DNA from: a virus
Length of the DNA stretch: 50,484 nt
Virus record (IMG/VR): IMGVR_UViG_3300025435_000028
Coordinates: 1-50,484 of that record
Strand: one strand, 5' to 3'
Shown one piece after another: positions 7,827 to 17,300 of this stretch. How positions within the stretch are numbered: the stretch's first letter is position 1; the number at the start of each line of letters is the position of its first letter. Below the pieces are notes generated by a model, which made no database searches, was not told the origin of the DNA, and saw only the letters and a list, made by a program, of their open reading frames with translations. The position numbers and the translations under genes are program-made.

Positions 7827-8294
7827 TCAATCCTTTCTAGGTATTTCTGTGGCTTTTGAACTTAATCGAATTCTGTTCAGCAAGTCTGCTGGGGTGATTT
7901 TGGCAAAGTCGTCTGGGAACAATTTTATTCCGGCTAGGTCTAGCCCCATTGCACAAAACTCGCTACACATCCAACGCGCATCATCTTTCCACTGTTTCTT
8001 GGTTCTAGGAATCAGTACGTTAAATGGTGCCAGTGCCGTGTAGTCATAGGGCTTACCAATTTGGCTGTAGGCCCAAGCACGTACTTGACCTTCTTCATCC
8101 GCCGTAAGATCTAGTTCGTAGTGTATTTCATTTCTGTAGTTGGTCTTTGTCATGATAATGTGACCATTTTCCATTGCTGGATAAATGCTCATACCATCAT
8201 CAAATACTAGTTCACAATGACTAGCTGGACTCATTGTATAGAGTCTACACAGTATAGAAAAGGGCAGTAGATTAGATGTAAATTTTATTTTCAT
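7827..8294 (-). CDS. Permuted papain-like (NlpC/P60 superfamily, YebB/YiiX type) hydrolase
   Basis: This is a 155-residue protein. His26 in MSPASHCELVF comes before Cys110 in ARWMCSEFC, with GKPYDYTAL at about residues 80-88 between them. His before Cys is the circularly permuted order of the YebB/YiiX-like branch of NlpC/P60 enzymes, which act as amidases, peptidases or acyltransferases. There is no signal peptide. It overlaps the stop of the Hint-domain fibre gene (ATGA), so the two are probably translated together. Likely roles are cutting cell-wall peptides during infection or processing the neighbouring fibre. The family call is fairly firm from motif order; the substrate is unknown. Confidence 0.75.
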   Translation of the reverse strand: MKIKFTSNLLPFSILCRLYTMSPASHCELVFDDGMSIYPAMENGHIIMTKTNYRNEIHYELDLTADEEGQVRAWAYSQIGKPYDYTALAPFNVLIPRTKKQWKDDARWMCSEFCAMGLDLAGIKLFPDDFAKITPADLLNRIRLSSKATEIPRKD

Positions 8295-11200
8295 TTTCTA
8301 AACAACTTTTTAACAATGTAGTTTCTCAAGCGTGTGTTAACCCACCATACTAATGGTTTTTCAATTGTGCTGCGATGTTTAATACCCCAAGCAACCAGTC
8401 TTCCTACTGTTCTACTTGTAACAGTATCATGAGTCAATACATATTGCGCCACTGCTTGCAGTCCATTAAAGAACATTTTCTGTACATGAACAGGCATCTG
8501 CTGGTTTTGTAAGTTGTAGACCCAAGACTCGTAAGTGTCTTGATCCATTAGTCCTTTGTGTACCATTACCCAAGCACCGCCGTTCTTAACGATGTTGTTT
8601 ACTCTTAGTCCATTGGCGTAATGGCTTTCTCCAGTAGACAGCATCAAATTGTAGACCATTACTGGATTTGACAGCTTGACTTTGTTTGCGACTTCAACAA
8701 TTTTTACATCGCCCAACCATGGTGCTTGTTCTGTACACAATGTGCTTATAGCACAAAGTTGGTCATCGTCATTGTACCATGGATGTTCTTCTGTGATGTA
8801 AGGAGTTTCGTCCTCACCAAGTGCAAATACCCATTTGCCAGTATCATGCTCTCGAGTTTTAACTCCAATGACCATTGTTGGTTTATTAGTTAATGCTTCA
8901 ACAATCATGTCTCCAACTTGTATAGTACTGATTGGTTTTTCAGTACCGTCGGCCATTCTAATTAGTGTATGCGGTAAGAAGCATCCGCCACCGCCACTAG
9001 CTTCACCGTCATCATCATCGGTGTCGTAACCGCCACCGTCATATCCACTGTTGCCAGGTGCTGAACCATCGTTATAAGCACTACCTCCAGGTGAGCCACC
9101 GCCCACAGTAATAGTACCAAAACTACCGCTGATAGTGGTAGATTGTCCAGTTTGTCCTGCACCAGGATCTAGTAGTGTTCTTGTATCCCATATTATGGTA
9201 TTAGTAGAGTCTTGTACTGTTACAGCAAATCCGCCAATGCCGCCAGTATTGGTTGCACGGAATGCAAGCGATCTTGTACCAGGCGCTAAGAATACGTTGG
9301 CAGTTGTACTAGTAGCCGCACTATTTGAAGTTATTATAGGATAACCATCAACTAGAACTTTTACAATATTGTCTGCTTGGGCAGCAAACGTATAGTATCC
9401 TGCTGTAGGAACAATTAACACCCTATTAGATAGATATTCTGTGTTGAGCGGACTAATACCGTCAGGGCTGACCCAGACAGCGTGACTATTCATGAACGAG
9501 CTCCAACTGCTGCTAGTGGCTGTATAGTATTTGACTTGTCCAATACGTCCAGTAGTACCAGCATCCCCAACAGTAATAGTCAATGTTTCTCCAGGCGTTA
9601 CTGCAACATCCGTTGATGTAGAATATCCGCCAGATCCACCACCACCGCCTCCCCCACCTTGGAGGACAACGTTGTTGGATACGCCACCACCACCGCCTCC
9701 GCCGCCAGCTACAGCAAACATGGTAATGCGATGTACATGGTCAGGCACCGTCCAATAGTGTACGCCTGGTGTCTCAAATACGTTATGACCACTAGGGCGT
9801 ATTACATTGATTGTAACTGGTATTTTAAGAGCACGTGCATTTTGTGCGTCACTGTTGATAATAATAGTGTCTGTGTAGGTTTTGCTTGGCATGGCAATTG
9901 GTGCAACAACCATTGTTGTTGTATTGCCAGTGCGAGTGTCCCAATTAAATCCAATATTGGTGTTGGCCAGGCTTACAACCTGTACATAACCGTTTGCAGT
10001 AGTTACATTGGCTATATTGAGATCAGCACCGTTGCCGCTGTTTGTAATAGTAATAGTTTGTTCAGCACTGGCTACATAACCGTATTCAACTACGCTTGCG
10101 GAACCTGCGCCACCTGCGACAGCAACGCCGCCGCCGTTATTGGATCTGCTTGAAGTCCAACCACTTGGCACAAGATCTGCACCATCGCTGCCACTGTAGG
10201 CACCATTATCTCCATCAACCAAAGATCCAGCTTGTCCGCCATATTGGCCACCACCCCCACCGCCAGCACCGCCACCATCGCCGCCTTTGTATGCTCCTGC
10301 TCCGCCGTAGGTTGTGCCGTTACTTGCGTAGCCAACTTGTCCTTTGCCAGTTCCCGATGTTTTATCAGTAATGTAGACTGGTTGATAATAATTGATAGCA
10401 AAATCACTTGTGTCGGATGTTTGTTCGTAGCCTAGGAAAATTCTTCCGTTACCACCGCCACCACCACCACCACCTCCGGCAGCTACAGCAATGATTGTAC
10501 CGTTCTTTTTAAGTACAGTGGCTGCTCCACCGCCACCACCTGATCCCGATGATCCTGCAGGACCGGCATTGCCACCAGCTCCGCCACCATAACCATCAGC
10601 ACTATAACCGCCAGCCCCGCCACCGTTGCCAGATCCAGTATAGCCATTACTACCACCGTCACCAACATAGATCTGTATAGTATCACCGGTGCTCACTGCC
10701 AAATTGCCAGTTACTGCATGACCTGCATAACCCGTATGACCTAACTGACTATCATTACCACCACCACCGCCTCCCCCACCAACAAGAGTTACTGCAATAT
10801 AATTGGTGCCGCTGGGAATAGTGAAAGAATATGAACCAGGGCTTGAATAACTGTAGTTGGTTGTACCTTCATATTCGTAGTAGTACAAATTAGCCAAAGT
10901 TGTTGGATTGGTTGCAATACCGTTATAGTCAGGGCGCACGGTGACATTCACTGGCAGGCTGACGTTAGAATATCCAAAATACCCAATGTAGTTTGTAAAA
11001 TACAAGTTGCCTGCGAACGAACCAACTGTGGATCCATATATAGTTGTGGATATATTAGTTGACTGATTTGGCGCTAGAGTAATTGGCAATGATGGAAATT
11101 GATGTGCAAAGGTACTGTAGTTACCTGTGCTATCATTGATGACAATATTATTGATAGTTAAGTCGTAATCGCCAGTGTTTAGAATATTAACTACTTTAGG

Positions 11201-11446
11201 GGTGTCGGTATAGCGTTGATAAGGAATAGCATTAATAGCCGCAACGTTGGGAGTAAATATGCCTTTTGGAGTTGGATAGATTCTTTCCCATGTGCCATCA
11301 TCATGACATACCCAGCCTGTTTTAACTGGCGCCCAAGTGCCGTCAGACTGCTCGATCCAGGCACCTTTAAGAGGTTTATAAGTGCCAGAATCTTTTATGT
11401 ATGTTACGCCCAGTCCATACTTAATTGCGGAATTAGGTATTGTCAT
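8291..11446 (-). CDS. Glycine-rich tail fibre/adhesin with PA14-like domain and C-terminal Hint domain
   Basis: This is a 1051-residue mosaic protein. Residues 1-60 carry two DGTW-type repeats. About 60-170 looks like an ASH / choice-of-anchor-D beta-sandwich (VVNILNTGDYDLTINNI). About 195-460 is a glycine-rich adhesin segment with runs of 8 or more Gly, then a second beta-sandwich (TITITNSGNGADLNI) and a second Gly-rich block near 560-630. About 640-760 resembles PA14 (AGYYTFAAQADNIVKVLVDG). Residues 822-951 form a Hint domain: it opens with Cys822 (GGCFLPHTLIRMADG), has a TxxH block (TEEHPWY) and closes with NLMLSTGESHYANGLRVNN. The last 100 residues are basic and hydrophobic and not recognised. 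Poly-Gly sandwiches bind receptors in the gp38 adhesins of T2-like phages. Confidence 0.85.
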   Translation of the reverse strand: MTIPNSAIKYGLGVTYIKDSGTYKPLKGAWIEQSDGTWAPVKTGWVCHDDGTWERIYPTPKGIFTPNVAAINAIPYQRYTDTPKVVNILNTGDYDLTINNIVINDSTGNYSTFAHQFPSLPITLAPNQSTNISTTIYGSTVGSFAGNLYFTNYIGYFGYSNVSLPVNVTVRPDYNGIATNPTTLANLYYYEYEGTTNYSYSSPGSYSFTIPSGTNYIAVTLVGGGGGGGGNDSQLGHTGYAGHAVTGNLAVSTGDTIQIYVGDGGSNGYTGSGNGGGAGGYSADGYGGGAGGNAGPAGSSGSGGGGGAATVLKKNGTIIAVAAGGGGGGGGGNGRIFLGYEQTSDTSDFAINYYQPVYITDKTSGTGKGQVGYASNGTTYGGAGAYKGGDGGGAGGGGGGQYGGQAGSLVDGDNGAYSGSDGADLVPSGWTSSRSNNGGGVAVAGGAGSASVVEYGYVASAEQTITITNSGNGADLNIANVTTANGYVQVVSLANTNIGFNWDTRTGNTTTMVVAPIAMPSKTYTDTIIINSDAQNARALKIPVTINVIRPSGHNVFETPGVHYWTVPDHVHRITMFAVAGGGGGGGGVSNNVVLQGGGGGGGGSGGYSTSTDVAVTPGETLTITVGDAGTTGRIGQVKYYTATSSSWSSFMNSHAVWVSPDGISPLNTEYLSNRVLIVPTAGYYTFAAQADNIVKVLVDGYPIITSNSAATSTTANVFLAPGTRSLAFRATNTGGIGGFAVTVQDSTNTIIWDTRTLLDPGAGQTGQSTTISGSFGTITVGGGSPGGSAYNDGSAPGNSGYDGGGYDTDDDDGEASGGGGCFLPHTLIRMADGTEKPISTIQVGDMIVEALTNKPTMVIGVKTREHDTGKWVFALGEDETPYITEEHPWYNDDDQLCAISTLCTEQAPWLGDVKIVEVANKVKLSNPVMVYNLMLSTGESHYANGLRVNNIVKNGGAWVMVHKGLMDQDTYESWVYNLQNQQMPVHVQKMFFNGLQAVAQYVLTHDTVTSRTVGRLVAWGIKHRSTIEKPLVWWVNTRLRNYIVKKLFRK

Positions 11447-11449
11447 GTA

Positions 11450-12631
11450 TTAAACTTGGAACCAGAAATCACCAGGATTGCCAATTCCGTTAGTAGGTAA
11501 GTTTGTGCTCACTGTCTTTTGACTTCCTAGCCAAGGTGCAGTATTTCCGTTAGTAATGGCGTTTTGTACAGATGCCATTGTTGCAACCTGTGCAGTATTT
11601 GCACTGGCCAAGGCAACGTTTGGTGCTGTAGGAATACCCACGAGCGCTGGACTTGCTAGCGGTGCCAATGGTGATATAGCCACTGCAATACTGTTATCGC
11701 TGTACTGTTTAGTGACTACACCCAACGCACTAGTTGGATTTTGGTTAGTTGTAACTTCACCTGTTGAGCCGTTTATTGACAATAGTCTTGTGCTTGCACC
11801 ACTTAGGTTAGCGTAAAAACTAACGTTGCCGCTCAGTACGCTGTTAATAAATCTACTAGAGCCAACTCCGCTGTTTGTTGATATTACAAGATTGCCGCCA
11901 CCAATAGTTACATTACCATAGAAGGTGTTGTCAATATCATTGCGAGCATAGTTAATTGCAGCAATGTTACCCAAGTTCAATGCGTTAGTAGCAGTGCCTG
12001 TAAACAGGTTATTGTTGCCAGTTGCTAGAGTCAAACCCGGGTGAATTGTTGTAAAACCTGCAATAGGATTTGCAGGACTTAGTGTAAATTCTTGATCGTT
12101 ACTGCTGATAGCTGTGACATTGTTATTGTGATAAAACTTGATGATTGTATGAGTTACTGCCACAGTATCAAGCACGTCTTCAACAATAGCACCGCTCTTG
12201 CCATCGGGTGCTTTCCAAGACGGACCAATCAAACTCCAACCACTGCCATTGTACATGTTCAGCTGATAGTTGGTACTGTCCCACCATTGTGCGCCAACTT
12301 GTGTTGTAGTAGGTGCCGTTGGTGATACCCAAACAGGAGTTACAGGTAACCATTGTGTACCATTGTAAATTCTCAATATGTAGTTGCCGGATACGCTAAG
12401 GTCGTACCACAGCTCACCCTGCAAGGGAGTTGCTGGGGCAGTTGTGCTGGCAAAATTTTGCAGCAACTTGATAAAGTTTTCGTCTAAGTATTGACCGTAT
12501 AAGGGATAGTTTTTACCAAACAGATCCAGGTCGGCAACGTTCTGACCCGGGTTAATATCTGGGCCATCTGCTGTACCGTCAAGTAGCGTAATTAGTAATT
12601 CGCCAGTTGTTTTATTAAGAGAGTATGACAT
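11450..12631 (-). CDS. Tail fibre protein with N-terminal LWYD/QWWD module
   Basis: This is a 393-residue protein. Residues 1-130 (LDENFIKLLQNFASTTAP, GELWYD, YNGTQWLP, GAQWWDSTNYQLNMYNGSGW) are clearly homologous to the N-terminus of the 418-aa fibre at 6052-7308. The rest is a beta-rich shaft ending GIGNPGDFWFQV; it lacks the DLAE-type C-terminal domain of the other two fibres. It follows the 215-aa structural gene by 3 bp and has no promoter of its own. The shared N-terminus suggests both fibres attach to the same baseplate partner, or assemble with one another. Confidence 0.78.
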   Translation of the reverse strand: MSYSLNKTTGELLITLLDGTADGPDINPGQNVADLDLFGKNYPLYGQYLDENFIKLLQNFASTTAPATPLQGELWYDLSVSGNYILRIYNGTQWLPVTPVWVSPTAPTTTQVGAQWWDSTNYQLNMYNGSGWSLIGPSWKAPDGKSGAIVEDVLDTVAVTHTIIKFYHNNNVTAISSNDQEFTLSPANPIAGFTTIHPGLTLATGNNNLFTGTATNALNLGNIAAINYARNDIDNTFYGNVTIGGGNLVISTNSGVGSSRFINSVLSGNVSFYANLSGASTRLLSINGSTGEVTTNQNPTSALGVVTKQYSDNSIAVAISPLAPLASPALVGIPTAPNVALASANTAQVATMASVQNAITNGNTAPWLGSQKTVSTNLPTNGIGNPGDFWFQV

Positions 12632-12634
12632 CTA

Positions 12635-13282
12635 TTATCCAATCGCGCTCAAGTTAGTTAATGTTTGAATACGCACTGTGTAGTCTACTTGAATAAGTCT
12701 GTTCAATGATTTTTGTACAGGATGGAAAACAACGTGTGTCAACATGGGTCCTGTGGTTGTTAGTCCACTAGTTCCATCGGTGCTGCGTCCAAATAGTCCC
12801 AACTCGTCAAATGTGTAGGTATCTGTTAGTGTTTGGCTGTTATCAAATGCACTTTGTCCACTGGGTTCACCGTAGTCTAGCAAACAACTTACTAGAATGT
12901 CTGTGTAGACTTGCCCGGGAATGTGACGTACTTGAATATAGTTTTGACTTGGGTTGCCGTTTGCAGCCGCTGTATCGTCAACGACCTTACTGTAGGTTGC
13001 GCTGTACAGGTTACTGCTTTGTCCTGTGGTGTTTGGTGGCAAGTAAGTGATAACGCCAGTTGGGTCAACACTGGTTCCGCCGTTGCCAAAGTGCATTTCA
13101 TAAATGAAATTCTGTCCTTTGTTGGCCAGCATATAGGCTAGGGCACTACTGATATTCTCATAGTGAATAGCGTTGCGTTTGTTGACAAAAACTTCTCCAG
13201 ATTCTGGATTGAAAATTTTGATATGTCCTGCAACATAAATTCCACTTAGATCATCTGGCTGACGTACTGTATCTTTACTCAT
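12635..13282 (-). CDS. Virion structural protein, 215 aa
   Basis: This is a 215-residue protein starting MSKDTVRQPDDLSGIYVAGHIKIFNPESGEVF. It contains FIYEMHFGNGGTSVDPTG and TYTFDELGLFGRSTDG, patterns usual in tail or baseplate-associated structural proteins of cyanophage-like myoviruses. It has no catalytic motif or membrane segment. It starts a short transcription unit, with a late box (GATAAATA) at 13305-13312 giving a 17-nt leader, and is followed closely by a fibre gene. A fibre-attachment or baseplate-periphery role is inferred from location. Confidence 0.72.
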   Translation of the reverse strand: MSKDTVRQPDDLSGIYVAGHIKIFNPESGEVFVNKRNAIHYENISSALAYMLANKGQNFIYEMHFGNGGTSVDPTGVITYLPPNTTGQSSNLYSATYSKVVDDTAAANGNPSQNYIQVRHIPGQVYTDILVSCLLDYGEPSGQSAFDNSQTLTDTYTFDELGLFGRSTDGTSGLTTTGPMLTHVVFHPVQKSLNRLIQVDYTVRIQTLTNLSAIG

Positions 13283-13304
13283 GGTTGGTTCTCTGGTTAT
13301 TCTA

Positions 13305-13312
13305 TATTTATC
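13305..13312 (-). promoter_or_regulatory. T4-type late promoter box (GATAAATA)
   Basis: GATAAATA on the minus strand, predicted +1 near 13299, 17 nt upstream of the 13282 start. It matches the T4 late consensus TATAAATA at seven of eight positions and lies in the only gap between the two fibre units. Confidence 0.6.
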
Positions 13313-13313
13313 G

Positions 13314-14309
13314 TTAGATTCTGCCGACTACTACTTCTATCATGTCCACAGTTGATCCAGTATGTGTGCCAAGGGCTTTACCAATTACTGTACCAATTGC
13401 TGGTGCGCTGCTGGCCATTGCCACGCCTGGGATAGAGCTGGTCACCATCAAATCTCCTCGTTTTACTTCGCCTGTTACTTGACAAGGCACACGTCCCTGC
13501 AGGGCAACATCAACACCGTCAACACCAGCATTCATGGTATAAGCAGGATTTGTACTTACTACCCCTGCAACACGAGGATCATTGGCCTGTTTACTTGCTG
13601 TTACTTCTGTGTCTGTTCCAAATACCACAACTGTACCTGGCGTGTATTGACTATCGCTAGTATAACGTTCTGCCAAGTCAGCATATAGTGCGTGAATTGC
13701 TGTACCGTATACGTTGTTAAACCAAGAACCAGTAGAGCCAATGTTAACCGCTGCTGCGTTGCTGGTTGGCAAAATCGCGCCGCCGTGTACACTGATACCT
13801 GTGATAGACAGGTTGCCCCCGGCAATGTTAGCGTTAGCTGTCAGTTTATCTAGTGTGATTGTACCTAAGTTAGTAATGTAAGGCTGATTTGGATATGTGA
13901 CATAGGCTGTCAAGTTACCAATAATAACGCTACCGCCCGAAGAAGGACTCTGTACGTTACCTATTAACGTACCTGTTACGTTACCAATCAAATTACCAAT
14001 AAAGCCCGGTGCTGATATGTTGCCCCCAACGCTTTCTAGACCAACAATGATCAAGTTTCCGCCAATGACCACATCGCCTGTGGTGGCTACACTAGAAGCA
14101 GTAAATGCACCTGAACTCAATGTACCTGCCACAGTAGTTGGGCCAAGTGTTGCGCTAGATGCAGCGATTGAAGTTAGTGTAGCTGAACTAATGTAGTTTT
14201 TAATTGAAGTTGCAGCAATATGCCCCGTGACTCCAGCAGTTTCCACTGGGATCAGCGTTGTATCTAGTACGGTTCCCTGTAAGGGTAACGCGGTAATTGT
14301 AATTGTCAT
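13314..14309 (-). CDS. Tail fibre protein with C-terminal DLAE-type domain
   Basis: This is a 331-residue protein. The N-terminal 190 residues are a low-complexity beta-strand shaft (GNVTGTLIGNV, GNLTAYVTYPNQP). Residues about 195-331 (NNVYGTAIHALYADLAERYTSD, VAGVVSTNPAYTMNA, GRVPCQVTGEVKRGDLM) match the C-terminal domain of the 418-aa fibre. The second half of that domain looks like a small beta-barrel around the GRVPxxVxGxxxxGD motif. It has its own late box at 14333-14340, overlapping the stop codon of the giant upstream gene. It is probably a trimeric fibre tip; the receptor is unknown. Confidence 0.78.
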   Translation of the reverse strand: MTITITALPLQGTVLDTTLIPVETAGVTGHIAATSIKNYISSATLTSIAASSATLGPTTVAGTLSSGAFTASSVATTGDVVIGGNLIIVGLESVGGNISAPGFIGNLIGNVTGTLIGNVQSPSSGGSVIIGNLTAYVTYPNQPYITNLGTITLDKLTANANIAGGNLSITGISVHGGAILPTSNAAAVNIGSTGSWFNNVYGTAIHALYADLAERYTSDSQYTPGTVVVFGTDTEVTASKQANDPRVAGVVSTNPAYTMNAGVDGVDVALQGRVPCQVTGEVKRGDLMVTSSIPGVAMASSAPAIGTVIGKALGTHTGSTVDMIEVVVGRI

Positions 14310-14332
14310 GTTAAATCTCTAGGCCTTTTGTA

Positions 14333-14340
14333 TATTTATT
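14333..14340 (-). promoter_or_regulatory. T4-type late promoter box (AATAAATA)
   Basis: AATAAATA on the minus strand, predicted +1 near 14327, 18 nt before the start at 14309. The box overlaps the TAA stop of the 4134-aa gene. Confidence 0.5.
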
Positions 14341-17300
14341 TAGGTTAAACCTCTGATGAAAACTGCTTGTACAGTACTTGAGTTTTCTAGTCCTCGTCCG
14401 TCTGTTACAGCACCAGCTGTCTGTCCAGTAGTTGTAAGCACATTTCCGGTATTATCCACAATCTGTGTACCAAAATTGTCTGTAATCTGCTGTGCTCCGC
14501 CCACTGGTAAATTCAACCAAGTAGTGGTGTGAACATCAGTTCCGCCAGGAATCAATTCTGGCAAGTTTGCTTCAACTACACTAGATCCTGCTGCCTGTAC
14601 AGCGGGTGCGCCTGTGCCATCTACAGCTCTGCGGATGTTGAAAAGTACATTATTGACAGTATCAATGCCCCAGAACACAATCTTTTCACCATTGATGAAT
14701 ACTGTACCCGGGATCAGTTTGGCTGCGTTAGGTGCAGTCAGTACGCTGGCATTTGTAACATGTATATTGCTGTCAGCGATATTCAAGTTTGCACTCAGCG
14801 TAGTGGTGTGAGTTGGGCTAATACCATAGTATTTGGGCCACAGTTCAGTATTAGAACTTGCTACATTACAGGTCATGTCATGTTCAATTCTGTAGGTAGC
14901 GCTGGTCGAACCGTTGTTGAACTTGGTTGTTACCAACATGTTCAAGTTGTCATAGGTTACACCAGGTACTAGTTCTTCAGGTGCGTGGCTACTATAGGTA
15001 TCATAGTAAGCACCGCCATCTAGGTTAACTGCTGTATTGCCTGTGGTATAGTTGCTTTGAATAATACTGTCTAGGTAAGTTGGATTGTTGAAATCATAGT
15101 ATTTCAACGCTAGATTTGCACCAACGTTGATTGTTGGAGGTAATCCAGTTACCAATATTCTCCAAGGTTCAATACTGGTAATAGTCAAATTGTACTCAGT
15201 ATTTGCATCTTTGTTTATCAATACCAATGGTTGACCTGTGCTGTAGTTTAATGCAGTGAAGTCAACCAAGTTTTGATTGGTTACCTGTGTAAAGCTGGCA
15301 GTTGTTGACACTGTGGTGTTCAAGTTGCCGTACTCTGCAGATAAGTAATATCCAGGCAAGAATGTGCCAACCACATTGGTCAATATCATTGTAGTTCCAG
15401 TGCTGGTGCTGTAGACAGTACCAGTTGCACCTGTAACGGCCTGTGTGATAACGTTGCCTGTATAGACAACTGCCGATGCTTGAGTTGTAACAGTCAAACT
15501 TGGGATAGTAACGTTGGCACTAAAGATAGCTGTGTTAGCTGCTCTAGTGTAGATCAAGTTGCTGCTGAATATTGAGCTGTTGGCGTTGTAGGTAACACCG
15601 CTTACTTCAACTCCTGGGTACTCAACTCCGCTCATCAACTGTGCTAGATCTTTACCAGGCATTCCGCTAGTAGGACTGTAGTATGACTGTATACGATCTG
15701 CTGCTGTACCAACTTGGGTTGAAGTTAGTGCTTGATATTTTGTATAGTCAAACAGGTTGTTAACAACTACAGGACGTACATTTGCATCAATACCGTTGAC
15801 ACGAATATTTCCGCTGCGGCGTTGATAGTTGTTGGTAATATTTGCCACAGTAATCAATTGATGATTACTTGAAATTGCAATTATTCGTGCGTTGGCTGTA
15901 GTGTTTGCCTGTGTTACATAATCGCCAATGTTAGCAGAAGCATTTCCACTCAGTGTTAAAATTGCTGTGCTGTAGACATTAGCCAATGCTTTGTAGGCTG
16001 TACTGTTGTAGCTCACATAAGAGTTAGCAGTTACAGTAATGTTTGGTTGCCAAGCAATAATATTGCTACTATAGCTGACACGATCAAAGTTTAGTGTAAC
16101 ATCCAAGTTTCTAGCCGTGTTGTAGCTCTTGTTGATAAACTGTGTATGGCTAGTAATGCTGGTTACGTTTGTGTGTAGGTTCGCAGCATCACTATAGATA
16201 TACTCTGTAGTGTTGAAAGTACCTACAGTATCAATCAATGTGATGGTGTTTCCAGTTCCGGCTGTGTAAACAATGCCTGTTGCACCAGTATTGGCCTGTG
16301 TAATAATGTTGCCCACATAGGTAGTAACATTGCTATTGGCTGTCAATACTGTAGTTGGCAAACTGTCAATTATGTAATGGTTCTTCAACTTGGCGTAACC
16401 AGTTGCTCCTGTACCTGTACCATTGATAAAGATGGTTGGCTGGCTAGTGTATCCACTGCCAGGTTTAACAACTTCAAATCCAGTAATAGTTTCATTGCCA
16501 AAATCAACAATGGCGTTGACAACTGCACCCGATCCGCCCCCACCAACTACTGTTACCGTAGGTGTTAGCGAGTAGTTTGCACCAATATTGGCAACCAACA
16601 CTTCACTGATACCAAATGTGTAGTTGTTGTACCATTGGCTGTACTGTGGCAATGTGCTTAACCAAATTGAGTCACGTGCATCTGTGCCGTTTGGACTACG
16701 ATAAGCGCCGTATGCACTAATGAATGTGCTAGGAATGTCAAAGTCTGAAGTATCGCCCAAGTATTCATCGTTACCTTGATAGTCAATCAAGTAGTCACGA
16801 ATGCTGGTTCTGTATGGCTTGACCTCGTTAATGTACTGCTCATAGTAGTTTTGGTTGTCAGGTGCATAGTTTGCAGGCTGATCAAGTTTACGCAACTTGT
16901 GTAAGATGCTGATAAAGCTGGTTTTAAACGCCCAATCAACATTTGGCTGTTCTGTCAAGATATAGTTGATCAAGACAAAGAACATGTTGTTGAAGTTGAC
17001 CTTCAGTGTGTCAACAAAGATACTGTCTTTGATTGCATTAAAGATAATGCGAATTTCGTTGGCTGCAACTGTGGTTGTGTACAGGTTGTTGTTCAACTGT
17101 ATAGTACCGTTTTGTATACCAACTAGACTTACTGTGCTGTCACTATTAACTCTGTAGACATTGAACTGGCTGTTACCATTGTTCAATACTTTAACTGTAT
17201 CGCCAGTTGTTAGAGATAGAGTAGCAATATCAACTGTAGTTGCAACCACGTGAGTAGGCAATGTTGTTGAGTCGTAGGTACTATCATACCAATCTGCTTT

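Noticed and set aside
8244-8256. A third copy of TATACTGTGTAGA, minus strand, within the papain-like gene
   Set aside because: It lies inside conserved coding sequence, has no -35 at the proper distance and is not followed directly by ATG; most likely chance.
9659-10153. Plus-strand frames opposite the glycine-rich fibre (up to 164 aa)
   Set aside because: They are antisense reflections of Gly/Ser repeats; they are Cys-rich or Pro-rich without domains or ribosome-binding sites.
9000-10800. CRISPR-like or tandem DNA repeats
   Set aside because: The repetitive CCACCGCC-type sequence is explained by poly-Gly codons of the fibre; no regular repeat-spacer structure.
8291-11446. Active intein with protein splicing
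   Set aside because: The residue after the final Asn is Ile and the penultimate His is replaced by Asn, so a splicing C-extein nucleophile is missing; only cleavage is considered.
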